From NCBI GenBank assembly GCA_019426215.1, contig CM033399.1, forward strand, positions 22,391,022 to 22,455,021: a DNA stretch of 64,000 nt, given 5' to 3'. Source of the stretch: Buddleja alternifolia (taxonomy: Eukaryota > Streptophyta > Magnoliopsida > Lamiales > Scrophulariaceae). Below, piece after piece: positions 22,905 to 34,112 of this stretch. The translations under genes were made by a program, and so were the position numbers. The notes beneath the pieces were generated by a model, which did no database searches, was not told the DNA's origin, and was given only the letters and a program-made list of their open reading frames with translations. Position 1 is the stretch's first letter; every line of letters begins with the position of its first letter.

Positions 22905-24736
22905 CTTATGCTTGGACATATGGAATGGGATAGCCTTATGTGATAACTAGAATGAAAGATGTAGTTTTGCCATATCAAAATCGTATTGGTTAAATTTTTT
23001 TTAGGTATCTTTAATTTATTATGGACATTTATAAATCCTATATAAAGTTTATAAAATATGGAATGAAAAGATCCGTCATATTCGAAAAAGTGATAGACAT
23101 TAGTCGTGTTGGATGTGTGCTGAACTTTTTATTTTATTGGTCGGTTATGGACACATAAAATAATGTGTTAATTATACACGTTTCTATGTGTATTATGTCC
23201 TGCACAATGTTAGACACGTATTCGACACACGCGATAAATTTTCAAATTGTTGGTGTTCTATTGAATGATACAGTATTCTTCGTTAATTTGGAGTTAGTGG
23301 TTCGTATTCTTGAAAATCAGCATGGTTCTACATAACTATTGCAGTCACATGTTGGTGCTCCAGTCACTTTTAAGGTACAAATGATCTCACTCCATGATTA
23401 GCTCGTTATTTGAATTAAATATCCATTGGAGGATGTATATTATTAGTCATGCATAATAGATAGACCAACTACTTATTTTCACAAAAGCATAAATTTTTAT
23501 CCCAAGTTATTTATCAATATAGATATGGATTGATTTTATATCAATATATATAATTGTTTATATTATTTGACGCATGGTTATAAGCTTGGTTTGAAAACTT
23601 AAATCCTACATTCATATCACTTTTTAGGGAGGATAGAAAGTCAATAGTGCATAAGATAAGTACAAGCCGTTGATGGGTGGTAATTAATAGTACAGCTGAA
23701 CCGAATAGCTGAATAAGATACTTTTTAAGTATGATTGAATTTTTATTGAGTTCTAAAAATTATGTTGAGTATGGTTTGATGGTTAATCTAGTCGACTCGA
23801 GTAATTTGAAATTCTTAGATATATATTTCTTAAATAATCGAGCTTCAGACCATATATATCGAATAGAAAAATTTACAATCTGGAGTCAAATATGGAGTAG
23901 TTTGATTTTTTTTTTTTTGCCATAATTATGAGTTTGAGTCTCGAAATCATCTATTGTATAGATTGTTGTGGTAATACTAATTAGAAACTTTGTACTCCAT
24001 ATTGAACACGGCACTAACATAATAGGTTTTCTCTTTTTGGGCCATGTATTAACATACTAGGTTCATTATAATTATATGCAAAAGACTTTGAAAGCATTCG
24101 TGACACTGGCCACTGGAATATCATAAATACTAGACAAGCGATAATGTTTGAAGTAGAAAAGAAAATAAAGGCAGCCAAATTAAAATTGACAAAAGACCAT
24201 GAGAGTAGACTAACAATGTAAGACCAAGACTTTCCCATAAAATCGAGTTCGAGTTCAAGTTCAAATTAGTATTTTCCTGGTTGTGCTCACACCTAAAATG
24301 TTGGCAGAGAGTCTTGTCGGGATTTCCTTTTTCCACACAATTATTAAACTAGGAAAAATCAAGCATTTCTGGAATTAGGAGGAACCAAGTAAATAACTAA
24401 CATTACTTGATCTAAACTAAGAGAAGTTCTTGTATTGAAAATTCAACTTGGACGAATTGAAATCAATGGTAGGGTAACTGGATTTAATCTCGTCATATAT
24501 GTGATCGTTTTCAATTTTGAAGGATATTATTTTTAATCAATCGCACACAGTAACTACACATGCATCTTATGCATTGGTTAGTTTCTGTGATCAAATCTGT
24601 CCATATATAAATTAGGGATAATTATTTAAAAACCTCTCAATTACATAATAATCCGCATATATATACAACATAATTACGATGATCCCCCACATCATATTAC
24701 CATAGGGGTATCAGTGTAACTCTGTAATTACGTGAA
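22905..24736. other. AT-rich intergenic sequence
   Basis: No convincing ORF, RNA gene or repeat edge was seen. The open stretches at 23731-23925 and 24014-24336 are short, AT-biased and show no motif. Confidence 0.5.
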
Positions 24737-24745
24737 ATTTCTATA

Positions 24746-25588
24746 GGAATGATATTGGAGCTCCAAAAATTACTATTGGAACTTCAATTATATTCATCTC
24801 TCTAAGAAAATGACAAGAATACACATTTCTTAACTTTTTTGCTTCATTTTTTCCCCACTATTTAGACCTTCATACTAATAAATTCCGTTTATGTTTAGTC
24901 TAGATCAAAAATAAAAAAATTCTTTACTTCATCAATAATCATGTAAAAATAATATATTTATGAATAAAGCAATACTGCATAACGATCTTTTTTAATCTTT
25001 AAAAGCATAAAACATATATTTATGTGCAAACATAAAATTATTCATCAAGATCAATTAAAGAAAAAAAATTATATTTTAAATCTTTTATGTATTCAAATTC
25101 ATGTTGTATAAAAATCGCTAATTAATCTTCTAAGTGTACTTTTTTTGTTTGAGAGAAGAGCATGATTTATGTTAATTATTTTTATGCATTATTGTCCGAA
25201 GAAGCTAAACTTATTGCTTGAACAAAAACATAAAATTGATTTTTAGATTCTAATATAAAGGCAAAGTAGTGTGAATTAATTGAAATTGATATTTTTTTTT
25301 GTTTTTTTTTTGTTCATATAATAATTGTCATTCTCGATTTAAAATATTATTACTTTATTTTGTTGATGATGCTCTACACTTTAATTACTTATTTTATTTT
25401 TGCCGAATAATATTTTTATTAATTGACTTTGATTTAAAGTAATGAAAAAAAAACTATAATATGAAAATAGTTTTGTTTTGAATGCATAGGGGTAGTTTTA
25501 AAATCTAAGGTTAATCTTGTTATTTTCAAGCGTAAAAATTAAAGTTGGAGCTCCTGTAGTAAATTTTGGAGTGTCAATATCGTTACCC
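24746..25588. mobile_element. Non-autonomous Mutator-like element with 9-bp target duplication
   Basis: Terminal inverted repeats GGAATGATATTGGAGCTCC (left) and the complement of GGAGTGTCAATATCGTTACCC (right) extend, with mismatches, about 45-50 bp. They are flanked by identical 9-bp sequences ATTTCTATA at 24737-24745 and 25589-25597. A 9-bp duplication is typical of Mutator-like elements. The 843-bp interior is AT-rich and encodes nothing. It ends about 360 bp upstream of the PR-5 start codon. Confidence 0.85.
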
Positions 25589-25597
25589 ATTTCTATA

Positions 25598-25869
25598 TTG
25601 TCGCTATAATAAAGGGGAAACGTAACTATGTAATTATCTCTTAAAATTTTCTTTCCTTTTCATTACATCTTGTATCAAATGGACTATCATTAATTTGTAT
25701 TACAAACTCAAATTAATAACCTACGTTTCACCGTTACGCCGAAACAACATCGACCTCTTAAATTAAATATACTTATTGTACTTATAGACATTAAGACAAA
25801 AATTTCTATGATCCTGGAATTGTCTAACCAAAACACTAGAGAGCATTAGTGACACGCAATATCTATGCC
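25598..25869 (+). other. Upstream region of the PR-5 gene
   Basis: AT-rich, no ORF. This is the probable promoter interval between the Mutator-like element and the TATA box. Confidence 0.5.
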
Positions 25870-25887
25870 ACCAACCATCTATATAAA
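25870..25887 (+). promoter_or_regulatory. Core promoter of the PR-5 gene (AC-II-like motif and TATA box)
   Basis: CTATATAAA at about 25879-25887 lies about 65-70 bp before the ATG, a normal distance for a short plant leader. ACCAACC at 25870-25876 equals the AC-II-type MYB motif; its function here is inference. Confidence 0.65.
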
Positions 25888-25951
25888 CCTTAGAGCATTT
25901 GTTCTTCAAGCCACACAACTACAAAGCAAAATCATCTTATACTAAACAAAG

Positions 25952-26632
25952 ATGAGCTTCACCATAATCCTCCCATTTTTAGCTTGTCTTCTGACAATCC
26001 TATTCTTCACCACCACCCATGCTGCCACTTTTGACATCACAAACCGATGCCCCTACACCGTTTGGGCTGCCGCCTCCCCAGGTGGCGGTAGACGACTTGA
26101 TTCGGGTCAATCATGGCAAATCAACGTTGCACCAGGCACTACCCAAGCCCGAATTTGGGGCCGAACGAATTGCAATTTTGATGGCAGCGGTCGAGGCCAA
26201 TGTCAGACTGGCGATTGTAATGGACAACTAGAATGTCAGGGCTACGGTCGAGCCCCTAACACCCTTGCTGAATTTGCCCTAAACCAGCCCAATAACTTGG
26301 ACTTTGTAGACATCTCACTGGTAGATGGGTTCAACATACCGATGGAATTCAGCCCGACAACAAATGTGTGCCGCAACCTCAGGTGCACGGCACCAATTAA
26401 TGATCAATGCCCGAATGAGCTTCGAGCCCCCGGAGGATGTAACAATCCTTGCACTGTCTTCCCTACAAATCAGTATTGTTGCACTGATGGGCCTGGAAGT
26501 TGTGGCCCAACAACATTTTCCAGGTTCTTTAAGGATAGGTGTCCTGATGCCTATAGTTATCCTCAAGATGATCCAACAAGTCTTTTCACTTGCCCAGCTG
26601 GTACCAATTACAGAGTTGTGTTTTGCCCATAA
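25952..26632 (+). CDS. Osmotin/thaumatin-like protein (PR-5 family)
   Basis: An intact, intronless 226-residue protein. Residues 1-24 form a hydrophobic signal peptide ([20 protein letters not shown], cut after THA), so the product is secreted. The mature part starts ATFDITNRC and has 16 cysteines (from C33 to C225), the number that forms eight disulfides in the thaumatin fold. The family signature [14 protein letters not shown] is at 82-95. The acidic-cleft REDDD set is present: R67, E107, D120, D125 and D206 or D207. The C terminus ends RVVFCP, without the vacuolar-sorting tail of basic osmotin, which suggests an apoplastic form. Family members are pathogenesis- and osmotic-stress-related and many bind fungal cell-wall glucans. 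The ATG has good context (AAAGATGAGC). This is the only intact host gene I can support. Confidence 0.97.
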   Translation: MSFTIILPFLACLLTILFFTTTHAATFDITNRCPYTVWAAASPGGGRRLDSGQSWQINVAPGTTQARIWGRTNCNFDGSGRGQCQTGDCNGQLECQGYGRAPNTLAEFALNQPNNLDFVDISLVDGFNIPMEFSPTTNVCRNLRCTAPINDQCPNELRAPGGCNNPCTVFPTNQYCCTDGPGSCGPTTFSRFFKDRCPDAYSYPQDDPTSLFTCPAGTNYRVVFCP

Positions 26633-26756
26633 AAGATTGTTTGAGTTTTCTATTGTACTGAGATTACTCCAAATTACTATGTGTATGTTTAATAATGTCT
26701 TGGCGTTAGCCCATAATAATGTTGTGCACAAGTAGATTGTGCACTTGGCCTGTTAC

Positions 26757-26762
26757 AATAAA
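26757..26762 (+). terminator. Polyadenylation signal of the PR-5 gene
   Basis: AATAAA, 125 nt after the stop codon, is the canonical plant near-upstream element. Other AATAA-like words lie nearby. Confidence 0.6.
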
Positions 26763-27205
26763 GATCTTGACGAACTCGGTTCATGTTGATGATTGTTAGA
26801 GTCGCACAATAAAATAGTAATAGATGAAAATTATTTCAAATAATTTTTTCTCATTTAATTATACATAAATTAATTTTGTAACAAATAAGTGTCAATTAAG
26901 TCAGTTACATTTGCTTCGTACTATAAAGCATGCTTTCCCCACTTCATATTGCATATTCAAATCAATCACAAGAAACTTGAGATGCATGAGTTCTTAAAGT
27001 CATATTCAGAATTATAATAAATTATTGCATGCCATCAAAGAAAATTAATGTTGTTATAGGCCAAACTTATTTGAATTTATTTTTCCTAGTTAGTGCTGCT
27101 ATATGTGCTTATACTTTTTTGAGAAATAAATGGTATATATATAACATATATTAAATTCAATCTGAAATATCCAACAAACGCAGGGTCACGGCTGAAACTA
27201 GATGT
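26763..27205. other. Intergenic sequence after the PR-5 gene
   Basis: AT-rich, no supported feature. Confidence 0.5.
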
Positions 27206-27385
27206 TCAAAAACAAACTTTTGACAATCCACCGACCACCATGGTCTTAGCTAAGCAATGAGCAATATATTTATCTAAGCACTTAACAAAACAAAACGGAA
27301 CTGAATTAAAAGCAAGTTAATCTATGATGAATGCAGATAACTCCAAGAGGAGAAAAGTCGAAGGTTGAACTACGCAGCTTGTTGA
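27206..27385 (-). pseudogene. RNase H-like (RVT_3) gene remnant, 3' part
   Basis: On the minus strand this segment reads LRSSTFDFSPLGVICIHH, then a stop and shifted sequence, then FVKCLDKYIAHCLAKT. The last part resembles the C-terminal 'R..N..AH.LAK' signature of the RNase H-like RVT_3 domain found in plant LINE-type reverse transcriptases and in free-standing plant RNase H-like proteins. It is the continuation of 31582-31710, separated by the copia element and its GTTGA duplication. Stops and a shift show it is decayed. Whether it came from a LINE or from a host gene cannot be decided here. Confidence 0.55.
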
Positions 27386-27545
27386 TGTAGGTTTGTATCC
27401 CTTGAGGATGATTTTCACTATACGAAAATATATAGAGAGGTTACAAAAGATATGAAAAAATATGACCTAACTATAAACAAGGAAATAAGAGATATTCTAG
27501 ACTAAATAGAAGGAAAGGAAATTAACATAAAATATAACTCTAACA
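27386..27545 (-). repeat. 3' LTR of the Ale-like copia element
   Basis: 160 bp; plus strand TGTAGGTTTG...CTCTAACA. It matches the 165-bp partner at 31417-31581 apart from small indels and substitutions. Confidence 0.9.
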
Positions 27546-27809
27546 CGCCTCCGCAGTCGAAGCTGAAGGTTCCCGGATGCTGAGTTTGGAGCGAAAATCT
27601 GTAAATGAAGATGAGAGAAGACCCTTCGTAACTGATAGTGGGAAGGGACGTGCAAAACACATAACTCCCCTAAGGCGACTTTTTCACGTACAAAATGCAA
27701 ATCCAATTCAACATGTTTAGTGCATTGGTGCTGAACAAGGTTAAAACATAAGTAGAAAGAACTAATGTTATCACAATAAACAATAGTAGCTTTAAGAAGA
27801 GGATAATGT

Positions 27810-30060
27810 AACTCTAGAAGGAGATTGCGAAGCTAACAAGTTTCGGCAACTGCATTGGCAACAACACGATACTCGGCTTCGGCACTAGAATGGGAGACAG
27901 TGGGTTGATGTTTGGAAGACCAGGAGATAAGATTCGAACCCAAGAAAACACAATAGCTAAAAGTGGAATGACGAGTATCCGGGCAATCAGCCCAATCTGC
28001 GTCAGAATTAGCAGAGAGATTATCAGTAGAGGAAGGATGAAGATGGAGACCAGGAGATATAGTACCTTTGGTATAGCGAAGAATGCGTTTAAGTGCATGG
28101 AGATGAGACTCGTGAGGATCATGCATGAACAGACAAATTTGTTGAACTGCGTAGGAGATGTCAGGACGAGTGAAAGTACGGATTGTTGCAGGTTTAACTA
28201 CGAGACTGAAAGCATCCTCATAGTCGAGACCCGTTGTTGAGTATAACTTTGGGCAATGAGACAGGCTTTATAGCATTCAAGAGTACCATCAGCATGGAAT
28301 TTGTGGCGAAAAATCCATTTTGAGCCGACGATATTAGTGTTGGGAGGGAAGGGTACAAACGACCAAGTATTATTGCTAGAGAGGGCTGTAAGTTCATATT
28401 CCATGGTTGATTGCCCATTTGCGTCTTTTAACGCCTAAGCGGTTGTACGGGGAAGAGGAGAGATAGACGTGGTGGAAGCAGTGAGATTAAAGATCTGTTT
28501 TGGTTAAGAAATGCCTGATTTTCGGCGAGTAGTCATCGGGTGTAAGGATTTAGAGACAGGAGGTGGGGCATCCGCGGGCAGAGGAGAGGAGGAGGAGTAG
28601 GAAGAGGAAAAATGGATGGATGAAGTGCGAGAGGCGCATCATCGGGAGGTTCCAGAAAAGTGTACATTACTGGGACTAGGGCCGAGTAAGAAGAGTAAGG
28701 AAATGTGGTTTCATCAAAGACAACATGGCGAGAGATGATGATGCGATTGGAAGTAAGATCGAGACAGAAAAAATCTCGATGGTTAGGATGATAGCCACGA
28801 AAAATGCAAGCAGAGGATCGAGGAGCGAGTTTATTTAGAGCAAAGGAAGAGATATTGGGATAACACAGATAACCAAAAAGTCTGAGGTGATCATATGTGG
28901 GAGGTGTGTGAAAAAGTGTCTCAAAAGGTGTTGTAAAAGAAAGGGTTTTGGTGGGAAGAAGATTAAGAAGATGAACCACCATATGAAGGGATTCGATCCG
29001 AAAGGTGGGTGGGAGGCCGACTTAGAAGAGTAAAGCATGAAGAATGTTATTCATGGTTTGTATAATACACTCGGCTATGTCGTTTTGCTGCGACGTGTGA
29101 GGACAGGAGAAACAAAAGACGATATCGTGGTTTTGAAATAAATTGTGAAAGTTTTGTTGGTCAAATTCGCGACCATGATCACATTGAAATTGCTGAATAT
29201 CCATTTTAAACTGATTTTTAATGTAAGTACGAAAATTAAGAAATACATTAAAAGTGTCAGATTTTTGACGTAAAGGGAAAACCCAAGTGGGTGAAATCAT
29301 CCATAAATAACACATAATAATGATAGCCACTGAGACTGGCAACTGGGGAAGTCCATAAATCCAAGTGAATAATTTGAAAAGGTGCAACAAAAATATAATT
29401 AGATAAAGAGAATGGTAGTCTACGGTGCTTGCCTAATTGACAAGCATGACATAAATTGTCTGAAATTTTATTACAAGAAATAAAGTGCTTTGAATTTAAA
29501 AAGGAAAGAACAGCAGCTCTTGGATGGCCGAGGCGGCGGTTCCAAGTTAGGTCATCGATAGTGGTGGAAGAGAGAGCGGTGGGATGCGAAACAGAAGCAA
29601 ATGAAGAGGCGAAAGGATAAAGGTTGCCTAAGCTGTCAGTGCGGAGTAGAAGAGTTCCGGTCTATAGGTCCTTCACAGAGAAACCATGGGGGTCAAATTC
29701 AACAGAGCAGGAATTTTATTTTGTAAATTGACGAACGGAAATAAGGTTTTGAATGATTTAAGGACTAACTAAAATATCATTTAAAATGAGAGAATTGGGA
29801 TTTGCAGATAAAACAGATGAACCTAAAAAATAAACAGGAAGACATGCACCGTTGCCTACCATAATTGATTTTGAATCACATTTTATAAATGAATTTAGCA
29901 TACTTGTAGAAGAGGACATGTGTGCAGTTGCCCAGTGTCCATATACCAGTTTGAATCCAGATCCTGAAGAGTCATTGTTTGATATAATTGAGAGATATAT
30001 GTCGATTGTGGAGCTGGGTGTATAGATTGGGCCGAGAATGGAGCAGGAGTTGTGGGCCAA
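27810..30060 (-). pseudogene. pol: Pol of the Ale-like element: protease, integrase, RT ends, RNase H
   Basis: Read from high to low coordinates: protease box WYMDTG near 29935; GAG-pre-integrase with HRRLGHP near 29530 and a C-x2-C pair near 29445; integrase core with second Asp in QCDHGREF (~29170) and the Glu in NDIAEC (~29070); start of RT (WIFRHKFHADGTLE, ~28300) reaching VVKPATIRT near 28190. It then jumps directly to TRPDISYAVQQICLFMHD (~28150) and RNase H (ANSDADWADCPD, ~28020). Roughly 200 residues of RT, including the YVDD box, are absent. Frameshifts occur near the protease and in RT, with additional stops. Confidence 0.85.
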
Positions 30061-30289
30061 GTGGTAGGCGCTAGATCAGTAGACTGAAGGGCCGAAGAAC
30101 TGGATTGAGAGAAAGGATTTGGGCCGCTGGGATGAGCCCAGGTGGCATTCACTGATCCTGATGGAGAGAAAGCAGGAGCTAGGCCATTAGGAAGAGCCCA
30201 GCTTGCATTTGCTGGGCCGCCTGGAAAAGCCCAGTTGGAGTGTTTCTGTTGGACCAAGTTCTGGGCGGCTAAGAAAGCTCCTAATTGAG

Positions 30290-31162
30290 GAGGGCGAGCC
30301 CATTGGGATGGTGGAGCTGGACCATTAACTGAATGTTAGATTCGTTGAATAGGAAAAATACCAAAAGGAGTGGAAATTTGATATAACATTTGTGGGGCAG
30401 CTCCTAAAATACCATTACCGTTATTACCTTTTCCATGATTATACCCGCGACCTCGACCACGACCCCTACCACCATTGCCCTTATACGGATATGGATTTGT
30501 GGGATTTGAAGGCTAGTTTGCATAAAGAGCCATGTTTGAAGTGAGAGAATTAAGAGGATTATTTTTAAGATGTTGGTTTTCCTCTAATTGAAGCATGGAA
30601 GGACAGCGACGAAAGACGGGAACGGTTGTGTATGAGTGATGATAGTGGTGACACTTTTAAAAGATTCGCGTAAACCAGATAAAGTTTGAAGAACAAGAAC
30701 TTTGTCGGATATCGGGTTTTCAACCTCTCTTAAATTATCAAAAATTTCTTTTAGTTAGCGACAATAATCATTAATTGATAAGGAACCCTTTTTAAGAGTA
30801 CGAAATTGTTCTTTAAGTTGAATTGAACATGCCATTTTATTATCTTGAATTCTTTTTCAATATTAAGTCATATATCACGGGCTGTGTTACCCTTTTTAAC
30901 AATGGTGGAAACAAGATCAGGGGCAAGAGTAGAGAAAAGCCATGAACGGACTTTAGCATCTAAATGAATCCAAGCGGAATCTTTAATATTTTCAGGAGTG
31001 GGATTGGTAAGCTCATAACTTTCTACCATATGACCTATACAAATTGCTAGAAACATCTCGCACCATTGATTATAACGAGATTCAGTGGGACTTAATTAAA
31101 GAGACATGAGATGTGATACGTTTGAAAGAGCATAAGCCAGGTGATGTACGGATGTAGCCATA
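30290..31162 (-). pseudogene. gag: Gag of the Ale-like copia element
   Basis: Begins MATSVHHLAYALSNVSH at 31162 (minus), with a stop (TAA) about 22 codons in. It then continues with ESRYNQWCEMFLAICIGH and DSAWIHLDAKVRSWLFSTL, a typical copia Gag capsid part. A Gly/Arg-rich RGRGRGRGYNHGKG stretch near 30440-30475 takes the nucleocapsid position; I do not see a complete CCHC knuckle. Proline-, Ser- and Trp-rich repeats (NASWALP, NATWAHPS) follow near 30130-30240. Confidence 0.75.
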
Positions 31163-31416
31163 ATGAAAAAAAAAAAAAAAAACTTACGAGGAAGATAGAG
31201 AAGACAGGAAGTGAAGGTGATAGAAGCTGTAGGGAGTCAGTGTGAACTGTGAACAACCACGAACTAGATAACAACGATATAGTATTTCAGAAAAAGAGAA
31301 GAAAAGCAGCCCCAGATATGACGTCTTTAAGTCACGGCAAGAAGGCTGTGTTTGTTATAGAACAACGTCGAGGGGAACGACTGAGAGAAAGGGAGAAATT
31401 TGGGTGACTGATACCA

Positions 31417-31581
31417 TGTAGGTTTGTATAATTTCCCTTGAGGATAATTCTCATTATACGAAAATATATATGGAGGTTACAAAAGATATGAAAAGATATA
31501 ACCTAACTATAAACAAGAAAATAAGAGATATTCTAGACTAAATACAAGGCAAGAAAATTAACATAAAATTTATCCATAACA
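31417..31581 (-). repeat. 5' LTR of the Ale-like copia element
   Basis: 165 bp; plus strand TGTAGGTTTG...CCATAACA. The inner side touches the TGGTATCAG primer site (plus-strand CTGATACCA, 31409-31417). Confidence 0.9.
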
Positions 31582-31710
31582 GTTGATAATAGTCATTCAA
31601 TCACCTTCAAAAGTCACTTCTCGGTCCACCCTTCTATGACTGCCATTTTAATAGCTTCTTTCGCTCCATGTAACTGGGCATGCTCTGGGGATGTAATGAA
31701 CCCGACTCGT
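31582..31710 (-). pseudogene. RNase H-like (RVT_3) gene remnant, 5' part
   Basis: Minus strand reads SPEHAQLHGAKEAIKMAVIEGWTE and, after a one-base shift, VTFEGD then MTIINKL. This matches the 'A E..A...A...A...G......EGD' pattern of RVT_3 RNase H-like domains. The frame continues across the copia insertion into 27206-27385. No start or upstream domain was recognised beyond about 31710. Confidence 0.6.
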
Positions 31711-31720
31711 GTACTACTCA

Positions 31721-32600
31721 ACTAAGGACAGATTCAGGAACAACTTGTTTGGGGTGGGGAGGGGGGATTATTGTTAGAGCATTTTTTTTGTTTGATAATA
31801 TTTGTACGCTAATATTCAAATTTGTTTTTGTTTTAATAGATAAGTACAATAATCATTATCATGTGTAAATGAAAAAAAATAAACTAACCTTGAAATTTTT
31901 TTAGTGGTTTCGAAATATATAAGCGATTTTTAAAACAAATTATTGATAACGTACACAACATTCTTTCATACCATAAAATTCATTTTAAATAGGTTTTATC
32001 AATTTTCTTTGCAATTCTTCTCTCTATATAACTAGCCGGAAGACATTCATGTTCCATCTTATTTTTTAGTCTATTTTTCATCAATTTCATGGTTAAAAAG
32101 GATCTCCAATCATTGCAGTGGTATAACAAAGAGACGATATCAAATAAAAGTAAGAGAAGTTTAAAAAGAAAATTAGAATCGTTGAAAATTAACTTCTTTT
32201 TTCTTTTTCATAATCCCTTTTAATTAAAAACACTTTGCGTAAAGATGAAAAAATAAACTGTTAATAATTTCAACTTCTATTTTTCATTCCCTCTTGTCTT
32301 TTCGGTAATGCACTCTTTAAACTTTGAATAAAAAGACATAGGGAATCAATATTAAACAAAATAAATGGTTAACTAGAGGTTAAAAGAAGTTCAAAAGGAA
32401 ACATTAGAATTGTTGATAATTAAACTAATTTTCATTGGTAATTCCCTTTCTAACTACAAAAGACGTACTTTGATGAAAATAAAAAATGAAAATTGTTAAT
32501 AATTCAACCTCTTTTGCTTTCCTCTTTTCGATTAATTCCCTTTTCCTATACAAACGTGTTTTTGGCTCAAAAAAGGATAAAAAGGGGGGAAATTACATTT
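31721..32600. other. AT-rich intergenic sequence
   Basis: No supported gene or repeat boundary. Short open stretches (31680-31868, 32486-32689) lack motifs. Confidence 0.5.
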
Positions 32601-32609
32601 TTGGTATAC

Positions 32610-33680
32610 TAATGTGGGCTACATATTTTTTTGGTACACTAATATTTGGAGGAGAGGAGGGGTACGCAATTTGGGTACACCATTGGTAAAAAAATTGGCA
32701 ATTTCAGCATATCACCCAAAAAAATTGTTGACTTGTCCGCTAAAAATGTCAGAAATTATTGAAGTTGCAGCCGGAAAAAGTTAAAATTGGGGATTTTTTT
32801 CAAAAGTTGGAGGGAAAGAGATGACATGGAGGCCAAGTGGGGAATGAATTGGTGACATGGCGGCTAATTGGACAAAGTTGAAAACTTTTGCTTTTGTAGA
32901 GGTTTGAACTCATGACCTGTGAGAAAAAAATAACACTTCCACCACTACACCACATACTCAATTTGTATTCATTTGCTTTAGTTTAGTTACTTACAACATT
33001 ACTTTAGTGAATGCCTTATTAATATGTAGTTATCGATATTTTATATAAGAAATATCTATAACTAATATTAATTATAGAAATATTATCAATATATATATAT
33101 ATATATACACACACTAAAATCTATAATTAACAATTCAAGTATTTATGAAAAGAGTAATTATATATTTCAAGTATATAAGTATTTTATCTAACATTTATGA
33201 TAAAATATACAATTATTTCAATTATAATATATATGATATTATATATTGTTGTACATTTACATATTCTTATAAATATTTAATATATATCGATAACTACATA
33301 TTACTAATGCATCTACTTAAGTAATGTTATAAGTAACCAAACTAAAGCTAATAAAACAAGTTGTGGCTTGTGGTAGAGTAGTAGAAGTGTAAAATTTTGG
33401 CTCTTCGGTCATGGGTTCAAACCTCCCAAGTATCAAAAACTTTAAACTTTGTCCAATTGACCTCTATGTCACCAATTTGTTGTCTAATTGGATGCCACAT
33501 CGTCAATTTTCTCTCAAAATTAGAAAATTCTCAAATTTTGATGTCATGTGAGCCTCACGTGAGATTTTTTGGCAAAATTTCGAAATTTCCAGTGTAAATT
33601 GTACTGAAATTACCAATGCTTTTACCAATGGTGTACCCAAATTGCTACCCCTGATATTAGTGTACCAAAACAAATTCAGA
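32610..33680. mobile_element. Long terminal-inverted-repeat element with tRNA-like arms
   Basis: The two arms (about 32620-33060 and 33240-33675) are inverted copies. Left GGTACACTAAT...CAATTTGGGTACACCATTGG pairs with right CCAATGGTGTACCCAAATTG...ATTAGTGTACC. The arms also share CAATTGGACAAAGTT-like words and a TATCGATA...GTAGTTA inner part around an AT-rich centre with (AT)n. Each arm carries a tRNA-like stretch. No transposase is encoded. Exact ends and target duplication are unclear, because the left end carries a second GGTATACTAAT copy at about 32600. Confidence 0.7.
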
Positions 33681-33750
33681 AATCAATTCGAACTCAGAAA
33701 AAAAAATCAATTTTTTCATTCATATATATTATTAAATTTGTATTAATATA

Positions 33751-33946
33751 TGTTAGTGTATATTCTGCTAGATATAGATTGCTCTCGTATTATATCTTCT
33801 ATAAGATTTAGATAGACCCAAATATGTATAGTTAACGTCTCGTATTTGTCTATATATACTTGTGTATTGTGTTATTGATAAACATTCAGATATACAAATA
33901 TTATTTCTATAAGAATTCTTCACATTACAGCCCTAAGAATTCTATA
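33751..33946 (+). repeat. LTR of a truncated Ty1/copia element
   Basis: TGTTAGTGTATATTC... to ...GAATTCTATA directly precedes TGGTATCAGTCAC (33947-33959), a copia primer site. It is therefore a 5' LTR of about 196 bp. No partner LTR is present. Confidence 0.7.
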
Positions 33947-34073
33947 TGGTATCAGTCACTAGGCTAATCAAGCATGTGGCTTCCTCCACGGGCCTTACAA
34001 AATCTATCTCCACCACCTTGCCGCCTTCTCTATCTGGCAACAACACCACCACCGCCGACATCACGAGTCACGA

Positions 34074-34112
<39 letters not shown>

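Larger units (their letters stand above)
27386..31581 (-). mobile_element. Complete small Ty1/copia element (Ale/Retrofit-like), RT core deleted
   Basis: Runs on the minus strand from LTR 31581-31417 to LTR 27545-27386 and is flanked by perfect GTTGA duplications (27381-27385 and 31582-31586). Next to the 5' LTR the minus strand reads TGGTATCAGTCAC, the initiator-Met tRNA primer site common in copia. LTRs are short (160-165 bp), as in the Ale/Retrofit lineage. Gag, protease, integrase and the end of RT/RNase H are recognisable. The central RT is missing and several stops are present, so it can only move in trans if at all. Confidence 0.9.

Noticed and set aside
26315..26735. Overlapping open stretches on both strands of the PR-5 gene
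   Set aside because: Shadow frames of the well-supported thaumatin-like coding sequence; no motif and no start context.
33365..33430. A functional tRNA gene
   Set aside because: A- and B-box-like words are present but I cannot fold a full cloverleaf with anticodon arm, and the sequence is part of a repeat arm.
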